Origin: Tubiluchus corallicola
Lineage: Eukaryota > Priapulida > Priapulimorpha > Priapulimorphida > Tubiluchidae
NCBI GenBank assembly: GCA_030141605.1
Contig: JAQGDQ010000011.1
Coordinates: forward strand, 1,238,066-1,302,065
DNA length: 64,000 bases
Direction: 5' to 3'
How positions within the stretch are numbered: the stretch's first letter is position 1; every line of letters starts with the position of its first letter. Positions 11,675 to 23,600 of this stretch are shown here, one piece after another. The notes below the pieces were generated by a model. That model was not told where the DNA came from and made no database searches. It saw only the letters and a program-made list of their open reading frames with translations. The position numbers and the translations under genes were made by a program.

Positions 11675-14600
11675 ATGTCTGGTAAGATGCCTACTGATTT
11701 GCTAGACTTGGATAGTCTGAATGAGAGGGAACGTGACCTGATCTTGCAGGTTCTCAAAAGAGATGATCGAATTCGCCGCATGGAGGAGGCCAGAATATTG
11801 TAAGTCTATGGCATTGATTCAGTGTTGAGAAGTACTAACCAACAGACCACAAGACATTAGGCTCAATAAAATCCGCTTTCATCTGCTTGCGACTGTTGAC
11901 GCACACGCCCTCTACAGGAGATAAATGCAGTCAAATTTTCTAACGACTTGTAAAGTATACCTAAAGTAAAGCACAATGATGATGATGATGATGACGATGA
12001 TGATGGTGATGATGGCGATAGTGATGATGGCGATGATGTTGATGATGATGATGACGAATATGGTTATGATAGTGATGATAATAATGACTATGATGGCGAT
12101 CACAATAATTAGGATTATGATGACGACAATGATAGTAAAAACGACGACATCATTAATGATGATATTTTAATGTGGATCAAAGCTGCTCGAAATTGATCAA
12201 ATTGAAGGCAGACTTTTTACTCCTTATTTTTCTCTCTTAATTTTGTCATGAGACTGATACATTTTAAGTATCAAGACTGTTTTCAATCAAAGCAGTTGGA
12301 AATAAATAGCAGATTGAAATACCAGATTGACTGAAAAGTGTCGTGTAAAAGGGAAGCTGCATAAAGCAATAACGCCAAGTAGTAGAAATGCTGAATATTT
12401 GTGTCACCTAACCACGTTTCTGTGTTATAACCATTTCCGGCATGCAGAAATGCAGCACTCGGAAGACTACCATACTACTGCCGCAGCCTTTTCCTTATAT
12501 TTTTAACAACGAAAGCCTGGCAACACTGTCACAGTTTACGGGGTTAAAAGATTAAGAGTTCTTTTTTCATTTATAGCAAAATCAAGCAAGATATTAACCA
12601 GCTGAAGCGGTTGGGTGCCTTGCGGGCAGATGTCCCAGCTGTAGAAGTGGGACGCCAGTGTGAGAGATGCAGGGTACAACTTGGGCGAGTGATAGGAGCC
12701 GGGGCTTTGTGTTCCACTTGTAACAAGAAAGTCTGTAGTGGCTGTCAGCGGTTCACTACACCTGAACAGAATACCTGGTTATGCAAAGTCTGCCATAGGC
12801 AACAGTAAGTGCACAGTAGCCACAAATAACTTTTAGAGAATTAGCTGTACTACAAATGAATGTAAAGCAGTGTGATTAACCCTGACTGTGCAGTTTATGC
12901 AGACTGCTAACACCAAAAGCACAAAGGCAACACCAAATGATATATATCAAATCAGTGCCACAAATTGGACATTTTTGACTCGTCACCAATATAGAATCTT
13001 TTCTAGTCTTTCATCTTATCATTACTGGAACTTAATTTTTGATATAGGGTGAAGGAAGACTATCGGTGCTACAGTTCTGAGACAAACGCTTTTGCATTGC
13101 TAATTGACACTGCATTTGTCTAAATACACACAATTTAAAATCCAATAACTTCTGTTATAAAAACTTCATTTGTGTACAATCCAATTTGCAAAACCCTCTT
13201 ACCAAAAGTGGCAAGACCAAGGCTTTAGCTCTCTTTATATTTTTTGCAAAGCTGATGTTTCAGTTAAGTTGGAGTAATTTAAAAATAACCTACATTTCGC
13301 AGTAGAAATAACATGTTTTTTTATGCAAAATGGCATAAAAATGTTACATTCAGTAAAGCTCTATCCACATTTTTCTGTTAGCTGGAAGACTGGCCTAACT
13401 GCTAAATTAAATGGTGTTTTATAAATGCTTCTTAGAGTAATAAATGTGTTTTTAATACAAAATTACAATACAGATTTTTCATTTAAAGGCTCTTTAAACT
13501 GGAGTCTGGAGACTGGTTTTATAAAACTCAGAAGGGGACGAATAAAGATTCTGTTTCAGCTGCAGAAATTGTTCGCATGTCACTTAGGAAAACAAATCCT
13601 ATGTATAAAGGTGAGGAAACTTTTATTCCTTGTGATCCTATTTTAAAATAACGATAATATTGTTACAATCTTCTGTGATGTGTATCCCTTAAATATTGTA
13701 CCTTTGCTATTGTTTCTGTGTGCGATTTGGCTTCCTTTTTATGAAAAATAGTGACACTAGTCAACCCCTCACAGGGACTCCACCAAAGAAGCCAAAAAGA
13801 GCCAGTCTTGAGAAGCGGCATATCATATCAACAGATCTGGTCACTGATGGTGATGCAACTGGGCAAGATGGGTCATCATTGAACAGTTCAGCAACCAGAA
13901 CAGAAGATGCAACATTAAATTCGTTTCTTGAGGAAAATGCTCATGGAAAACAGCCTTTAGACACACCATTAAAATCTACTTATGACATTCGCCATGAACT
14001 GGAAGTCCTTGCCGGAATCAAATTTCAACCTCCCCAGATGAGTCACAGTGTTCCTCCCAAGCCGAAACCTCGTGCTTCGGTTGAACAGTTGCGCTATGAC
14101 ATTGAGTCAATTGTTAGTGGTAAGCTAGTGAGCATTCCACCTGAAGCAAAAGTAGAAGATATAACTGACAACAAGCAAAGTGCATCTGATTATATTACTA
14201 CCGAAGCAGATGATAGCCTGTGCCACTGCTTGTCCGAACAGCAACGACAAGATGTCATACTCGCCCAGCTTAGAAATATAACAGAATCGGCAGCGAGCTG
14301 TTTGGATATATCTGGTCCATTGCTTGATAAAAGCAAGGCTGCACTTTTCTCAGAACCCTTACCTCTGGTGCATCAAAAAAACATTTTGTACTATGGAGAA
14401 AATGAACCGATGCCTCCCGAAGTAACAATTGAAGACGAGGCAGTGTCAAATGACTTCAAACCAAGTGATAACATAGAGTTGCTGTTTGAGTCAGAAAACT
14501 ACCTACCATCAGAAGTAGAACTTCAAAAGGAATGTGTGAATGACCACTATGATTTTGGAGAATGTTCAGAAACACTAAGAAAGGACAGCGAACAAACGGA

Positions 14601-17600
14601 AGAAAGCTTCAATATTTCCGCACATGAGTTGACAATGGATGAATCACTCGTGCTAAAAAATGTGCCAGTAGCCAAAGCAAGGCAGCATAACATTGTCGAA
14701 GAAGACGACCAAAGTCTGGGTGCAGACTGTTATTCTGCAATTACATATGAGTCAGCTGACGTATTCGTGCCACAAGATGACAGCAACCCGACAATTGATT
14801 CCCAAACACTGGTAGAGAAGAGCGAAGATGAGTATAAAGACGATCACGCACATGCAGAATATAATGACAGAGAGCTAACACAAACATCTGTGTCATTTAA
14901 TTTTGAAGCAACAGTCTCATGTATTCAAGAAATCGAAGCGAGTATCAATCAAAGTACACACTTAGAGGAAAGTGGCTACAATGAAAGTACACAATTAGAG
15001 GAAAGTGGTTATAATCATAGTACACAATTAGAAGAAAGTGGTTACAATCAAAGTACGCAATTAGAAGGAAGTAGTTACATTACAGCACTTGAGTCTCCAG
15101 AAACTCTGCAAACTGTAAGCGAAATAGCAACAGACACACCTGAAAAACAGGTAAAAGAGACATCAAAAGATGCTGATGTTACACCAATAACTGGTAATGA
15201 AATGTCTGAAGTTCCATTTGAACAAACAATTCTAGAAGAAGTTGACAATTCTTCTACAAAAGAAAATAATTGGACAGATGGCTTGCTATCTGGAACTTCT
15301 TCGCCTGCCTTAACGAACACTGCTGTTGAACAACTTCGAACCATAGCAACAGAAGACAAAGTTGAAGACTGTTTCACAGAAGAAAGTGATGACTTCTCTG
15401 TAGCCAGAAAGGAAAGTTTTTCAAGAGGAGACAAACTGAGGCAGGCAACACGGTACAAAAGTCCAAAAAAGGTTAACTGTAAGTATTAGTTGTTTATATA
15501 ATAAGATAACATATTAGTTGTTACTAATGCACATCAAACTAAAAATTATGAAATCAAACTGCAAATTAGAAAACAAGTAAAAATCAGCATATTTACTAAA
15601 AATGACAAAAGCAAAAATGACTGATTTATAAATTAATGTTATTAACTTTTAAATTAAAGCTGCTGTTAATGATGAAAAGAGTCCAAACATTGACACGGTT
15701 GAGAAGCAGCTGAGAGGGATTGTCGACCAAAGAACTAAATACAGCCAGCTAAAAGAATCTTCTGATGAGAGAGAAAATGGTTTGATTTTAAATGGAAATT
15801 TTGAAGATGACATTCCAGGATTGTTTACAGTTATAGAGTCGGACAAAGCATGCGAGCATTCACAACCTCACTCTAGCAAGCTTATTGTCTTTGATGAGTT
15901 GATGACTTTTGCTCATGCTGTTGTACTACAAAATTCACCAGGTGGTTTAGAATTAACACTACAGCATCTTCAACCTCATTGGACAGATACTTCTAACCCG
16001 TTGTTACATCTGTATGATTCTTTTGTTGACAAAAAAGAAACATTTTTTACTGAAAATTGTCAAGATCACATGCCACCTTCCATACATTTAGAAGGTACAA
16101 CAGAACTCCCAACTGATTTAGATGAAACGTTTACAGTTGTGTCACATTCTGACAAGTCCAATCGTCAAGCACGTGGCCTGAGTGAGCATCTTGATAATAG
16201 GCTGCAGAATGACTGGTATGCTTGTTCCACAGTGGATGAATGTGTTCTCAATACTGAAATTACTTTTCCAAATGTTGTAGACATTCGTGGTGATTTACAA
16301 GACTTCATGGATGCGGTACAGTATTTTATGACTACCAACACAAACGTAGCAGCACAATGCCTAAACGAAAAGGTCACCTTTTATGAAAAATTGGATATTA
16401 GTAGCTCAATTAGTATAAAATTTTATGAGATTCTTGGGATTGAAATTCTTAGCCAGTCTTTTCCAGAAAGTGTTAATTTAGTTAACTGTGATGTTTTGGA
16501 AAGTTTGCATTCTCATTTTAGTGCAAAATCTTTTTACCCATTAGATCCACTTGCATACACACAAGTTAAAAATGTTTCAGTGCCACAGGAAATTCGTCTG
16601 GAAAATTTTAATATCAATGAGAACAAAAGTGATTTGTTTTTAAGATTTGAAACATTGTCTTTCCATAAAGAAATCAATTTAAGTGATCACACAAACAAGA
16701 AACATAAACTGGAAGATATAAACCAATCAAATACAACTACTGCCACACACAAACAGCAGCAGCCTATACATGAAACATCAAGCAAACAAAGTTTCAATAA
16801 TATTTGCCACAATTTAAGTAACAACTCCTTCACTGAAAGTTTGATCACTTCAAATGAAATCCAATGTACATTTCACTGTAGCAAACAAAATGCAATCTTT
16901 GCTTTTAACTTAGCGAGTGCAACTTCATTTCCACTTACTGTTGAACTGCAACACATATCGAACCTTTTAGTGAATGTTTCCGACGATATCAGCACATGCG
17001 TAATTAAAAGCTCTGTGCCTACTGAAAAAGTTTCACCGGCTGTTAGTACTGCAAGTGAAGCAGAGATCATCAGTTTATCTTCTCCATTTGTTATGATTGA
17101 GGATGAGCAACTAGCGTTTTTTGACGATGAACGTAATGGGTTTATAATTGTTGACGCTGACGAAGCTCCAACTCTTGTAATTTGTAGTGAAGATGATGGC
17201 CAACATGGGGAAGATTTTTCTAAGCTAAGTGTTGCAAAACAAAATGCATATATTGTTTCATCCACTTTGTCATCGATTACGAATGTTAAAGTACACAGTC
17301 AGGAAGCTGAGTTTGATGAACATACAAGATTTCTGCCAGAAACTGATTTGAATGTGCTACCTGACGTTGTCATGTTTGCTGATAAAAATGAACTTCCTTT
17401 TACTGCTGAAAGTAGAACCCATCAGTTCTTACTCGAAGGAGCTCATCATCCTGAGCCTTTGCCACACGATGTTACACTTGACGAATTATCAAAAACTATG
17501 CAATCAATGGCACTTCGGAAGAGTCTTTTCCGCACTCATCAGACCGGAAAACAACATGGATATTACCAACGTGGGGATAGTCAAGTTGTTCACCAACAAA

Positions 17601-20600
17601 ACAAAGAGAAAATAATTCCTGGCACAGAAATTTGTTTCTTCACTACCCAAATTGACACTTTTGGAACAGCCAATCAGTACGACACTGACCAGTCTTCAAA
17701 AGTAGATCTTGAAAGACAACCCTGGCCTTGCGTTATAGCTCTTGAAGATGAGACTTTTATGTTTGCTCTTGAAAGTAAAGGCATTCAATCTGATTCAGCT
17801 AGTGGTGGTCAAGATGAGGTTTCCACAGTCATTCCTGAAATTCATGCTGATATTTCTGATGTAAGTCTTAACAACAATGCTATTGATTCTGAGGAAGGTG
17901 ATGTAACTCTTGGCAGCAAAGGTAACGATTCTGAGGGAACTTTGCCATCTGAGGTACATCTTGAAAATGAAGGTCAGATTTCAGAAGTAATTATTGAATC
18001 TCCAATAATTCTGGAGGCTTCTGGTGTAGCTGTTGAAAATCAAGCTGAAGCCTCTGAATTAACTTTTGAGAAGCAAACTTTGCCATCTGAAATAAATTTT
18101 GAGAGTCAAGGTCAGGCTTTAGAAGTAATTGTTGAAGCTCCAACCGAGGTTTATGGTGTAGCTGTTGAAAGTCAAGCTGAAGCTTATGCTCTAATATTTG
18201 AGAACCAAAGTTGGCGATCTGAAATAGATCTTGAAAGTCAAGGTGAAACTTCAAAAGTAATTATTGAAACTCCAACCGAGGCTTATGGTGTAGCTGTTGA
18301 ACGACAAGCAGAAGCCTCTGAATTATCTTTTGAGAACCAAACTTTGCCATCTGAAATAGACCTTGAGAGTCAAAGTAAGACTTCAGAAGTAATTATTGAA
18401 ACTCCAGCCGAGGCTTCTGGTGCAGCTGTTGAAAGTCAAACTGTACCCTGTGACACAACTCTACAGAACAGCAACAATGTGTTAACAGAAACTACTGTTG
18501 GTGGTTTAGACGAAAAGCCTGTGAGTGAACAGATGTTCAAAAGGGGAGGCACACATCGTTCTGCCATTCGCAGAAAAAAGAAACCCAGGAAAACTGTTCT
18601 TGAAAAATAATTTTTCTTTTTTATTGGAAACCTACATTTAGCACATTCTGTAAGTACTGTATCGGCAACTGTCTGCTCTTTCACTTTCTTTTCAGTCCTC
18701 AGAATTATTGTGTTTACTTGGCAAGCTTTCAACAGCTTTCATCTCTAATATTATCTTATATACATATAGCTGCCTCTATATGGAACTCGCTACCAGTGTC
18801 AACTTTTTTCTGATCATGAGGTTTGACACTTTAAGGGGAATGATAGTGGTAGACTAGTGAATTACAGACATGTAAATTATTGTCAAAGAAATCTATTATA
18901 CCTACTTAGTTATCGCATGTGAGCTATTGTCAAATACTTCCTTCTTTTCATTTGCTCAAAGCAGACTGTTGGCTTTCTCGCTTAGGATGGTTTTTGCAAA
19001 AGGACAGCAAATTTTACAGCAGATACGTAGTAATACAGAACAAAAACAGTATGCACTGCTTAAATTACATTGAACTTATATACGTAAACATTTACACTAA
19101 CAGGTAAATAAAAAATATTACTTGTTTACTGTGGTCACCTGTACGCCATATAACTTGCAAACGTAGTAGTTAGATGGGGAACAGAATTTGTTAATATGTC
19201 AAGTGGTGGTGTCAGCAGGTGGTTTAATTGCGTGTTAATTATTAATTGCACAATCTTTTTTATTGTAGTATAGCTTGCACAAGTTAATTTATATAATTTA
19301 TGTGTGTACTTGATGCACAATACGTACATAGTGTACTTCTGTGTATTTATGCAAGTTGTGGTGTCAATGTGTTACTAAACTAGTTGTTATTCTTGCTTAT
19401 GGAAAGTCTAGGCACGTTTTTATTGTTACTTATGTTCGTTTTAATTAATTTGCTCACTCTTATAATTATTGTTACATATTATCAGACTTGCTAATAATTT
19501 ACACGGATAGATAAATCTTCGCCCAGTTATGTCACTTGTTCTAATTAGCCTCGTGAATGCGACAGGTCATTCTCGTGATTGTAATCATGATGAATGGTAA
19601 CCATAATTTACAATATGAGTTTGCACCATACTTAGTTTTTTAATGCACATCACTTGTTTAACAGTTTGCTAAAAATAACATCCTTCAGATTTTCAAATGT
19701 TTAACTGTTAATTAAGTCACATATGAAGCATGGTGCATGTGCAGTATATTTGCACTTTTATGTTCTAACGTGCTTCAAAAATTTCATACTTTTGTATAAA
19801 ACCGTCACATATTAAAACTGCACCACCACAGCACAGCAACTATGTTGCTTTTTCAGCCCGATTTCCAGGGCACTCGGATGAACTGGCCAGCCAACAAAAG
19901 AGGCCTGTTGTCATAAAAGAGGAGCCGGAGCCAAAATTTCCTAGAAGATCACCCAAAAATGAAGAAAGAGCACGTAAAGGGCATTCGACGCCAAAAAGTG
20001 TGTACTCGGACTCTTTTCCAAAAGAGCTGGAATTCTCTCAGCAGGAACAGAGAGCAGAATCTTCTGAAGCAAGTGACTCCTCTGCTCGGGGTTCGATATC
20101 ACCACGAAGTTCTCCCGGTGCCTCGCCAAGAGGAGGTTCACCAGTGACAGTGTTGTCCTGCTCACCAGCAGTAATGAAGTCTAGTAGAGGATCACCAGTA
20201 ATGTTGTCCACCGGACAGACTAGTCCAACTACCAGATCTGGTTCACCAGCATTGAGCAGCATAGAGAAGTCAGTCAAGTTCTCGTCACCGGATCATTCAC
20301 CAAAATACTATCATTCAACTTCTCCTAGTTCATCAGAGCTTCCCTCAATATCTGTTACTGACTACACGAGAAGTAAAGCTTTGGTGAGTTGATTTTTCAT
20401 TTTTCCTTTGCAATAAAGTCATAAATCGTTTTATTCAACTACATCAAAATATATTTTAAATTTTGAATCTGATAACTAACGTTAGCGACCCAGCATCACT
20501 TAGACCTGCATTCCAGACAATTTTCTTCAAAGTCCAATATGAAGTTTTTGTGATAAAGCTTGCAAGCTATTTTACTCCACGTACTCCAATACTAGCTCGA

Positions 20601-23600
20601 CTACCAATTTGAACTACGTATTCTTTCTGTTAAACTTGAAAAGGAACAATAACATAGTAGACATCCACTCAGACATTGAAAAGATTGTTGCTGTTATCTT
20701 TGATATTTCATGCGCAAATAATGAACTAAATCAATTGAATACTAACTTGTGTTCTCTCTCTCTCGATTTCTCTTTCCCCTTTCTCTCTTTCTCCTCTCTC
20801 TCTCTCGATTTCTCTTTCCCCCTCTCTCTCTATGCGTTCTACAATGAACAACAACTGCTCACTACGTTAGTTCACTAATCATTTTCATGAAGCGTCAAGT
20901 ACCAGAGGAAACAGTCAAAGAAGCAGATGAAGAACTTGAAGCATTCGATGAGGTTGTAGTTCTTTCCGACTTAATGACTGAATCTGAAGATGATGACGAT
21001 ATTGACGAAGCGATCATGAGGCACAGGAGAGAAACTGGGGCAATGTCAAGCCAAAAATCACTGTCCATGGTAAGGCTTGTAATTACGTTTTTTGACTGAG
21101 TAGTATAGATTTTTATTATTGTAGTTCGTTTTTCGATGTGGAAGTTAAAACAGGAGCCTGGAAGTGGCACTGAATTCAAATGTTCTACATACTACTCGTT
21201 TGTTAATAGTTGACGCACGTCGAAGGAGATGGCTTTGGCTAGCACTAGAACAGCAGCAAACATTGGTTCGTGATCGTTAGATTCTATAATGATAATTACA
21301 CCATGTAAGATCATTTAAAACGCAATAATCTAGCTAGCATGCTCAGTAATTTGAATTAAGACAAACAATTAATAACAATCGGTGACTCTGCAGACAAGAA
21401 TAAATTTCTCCTATAACCCGATGACCTATTGGTAGTTTGAAGGGATTACTGTGGCAAATACTTTGTCTTTTTACCGCGCACTGATGATGATGTAATCATA
21501 GGGCGGCCATTTCCAGATCTGGAAAAACAAGGACATAGCCGTTATATGCATATATTACGTATTTGTTAATACACAAAATGCATCACACAAATTATTGCAT
21601 TTAAACAATTCTGAATTTTTTGTTTGATGCTAACACATAATATGTTAGGCACGTGACACTGGTCGCACTGCAGTAGTGTTGCCAACGGCAACTGCATAAA
21701 ATTATAATGTACATAAAAGTTAGACTGGTTACTGTAGCTGTCGGTAACTGTTCGTGAACGCTACTTGAAAACTTTTAAAATATGTAAAATGCTGTTATAA
21801 TTATATTTTCTTACTGGCAGCCTATATAGCCTAGGTTTCAAAACCTTGCAGGGTTCAAGAGAAAGTCTAGTAAGTTTGTACAGCAATGCTGGTGGACTTG
21901 GCGGAGACGTTAACGTCACTGGAGACATAGAATTTGCTATAGAATACGTGAAGAACAGAGAAGAGCTGATTGTAAAGATAATTCAGTGTGTAGACTTGAC
22001 GTGTGGTGATACGAAAAAGCAAAGAACTGATCCGTAAGTTATAGTATTATTTCGATCAGTGTAACATTTTGTTAGTTACTGCTGTTACTGTTGCTGCTGA
22101 TTGCTGTTATGCTGGCTGCTGTTATTTCTGACGCAGCTTCTATTGACGCTGATATTAAATTATTAATGGCGATCGTAGTGACAATAACAATCACGATGAT
22201 AATAATGGTGATGATGATGAGAGTGACAGCGATGATGGTGATGGTGACAATATCGGTGATAATATTAGTAGTGGCGATGATGGTGATGGTGATGACGACC
22301 ACTATCATGATTGTGACAGCTGCTACAGTTGTTCCTATTATTGCTGTTGCTACCTCTGATGTTGCTCTTCTGCTTTTACAGCCGCTGCTACTGCTTCTAT
22401 CAGTTCCATTTTCACACATTTTGGCACTCTGTAGACCAGAACCAAACATTCAAAGATAGCCTCGAGTTATAACTGTGATGCCTTGTGGCCAAGACATATC
22501 TGACTGTCAAAGATAATTCTCTAATTTGAAACACTGAACGGACAGAGATGTCATAGCCTCTTTTGGATCACATACATCTTTCCAATTGAGTGTGAGGCAG
22601 GATGGCAGCCGTACTACACACTTGCTGATTGTTACCGATTCACTTAATAACCAGGCTCAGTGCTGCTTAACTTCGATTACAAAACCCGCATTCAACTGTT
22701 ATGTTTCATTTGATATCTTAGGTATGTGAAAACTTATCTGCTGCCTGATAGGTCACGTGCCAGCAAGAGAAAAACTAGAACCAAGAAGAATGCGAAGAAT
22801 CCCAGATTCAATGAAACGTTAAAGGTATTTCATTTGTTCAAACAATGGGAACAAGGCCAGCAATAAAATTCACGCCTAATTAACCAAGAACACATCATCC
22901 AGTGTAAGAAAGAAAACGCCAATGATCCCAAAACAATAACCAATGCAACAGAACAGTAATTCTAAGTGCAACAGAACTAAAACACAAAGTCAGATTGGAA
23001 TCCACTATGATGTAGAAGTCAACCAAATATTACTCTAAAATAGCCTAATTATGTTATTCTGCTTTCTTGTACTTGCAGTGAAAACACCGTTCCATGCAAA
23101 TGTTCCATAGAGAAGTAGGTCTGAGGAATGCCACGTGTTTGTAAACCATTTTGCGAGTGTGAACTAATATTTTTTATGGTTATAATTTCAGTATTCAAGT
23201 TTGCGTCCCGATGACCTAGAAGGTCGTGTACTGTGCGTGTCGGTTTGGCATGGAGACAAATTTGGACGCAATGTGTTTCTAGGAGAAGTTCAAGTTGATT
23301 TCGACATTCATGATTTTGACGACACCTGTCCTGCTTGGTACGCCCTCTGCCCACGGGTATGTACAGTTATTGTTTGATTTTTGCTAGCCCAAAATTACTA
23401 TAAAGGATCAGGATTTATCTTTTAGATATCAAATTAGAGATTGTCCGTAAATAATTTCTGTTCTTGTGTTTTTGTCTGTGCTTATTAGTAAGAAATGCTG
23501 AGAAAGTGAAAGAAAGATTCGTCAAACGTTTGAAGGCCATCAACTTTATAAGTGGACTTCTTTTTTTTATTGCTAATAGAAGGCACCATGTGCTACGTAC

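Noticed and set aside
13696-13774. Start of Slp exon 4 at an upstream ATG
   Set aside because: The ATGs lie before the acceptor that restores the phase from exon 3; using the AG at 13750-13751 breaks the frame.
18521-18526. GTGAGT as donor linking the 15660 exon to 19857
   Set aside because: It would leave phase 0, but the 19857 exon needs phase 1, so the join would be out of frame.
22072-22459. Ile/Thr- or Met/Val-rich ORFs on both strands
   Set aside because: Low-complexity readings of a trinucleotide microsatellite inside a Slp intron.
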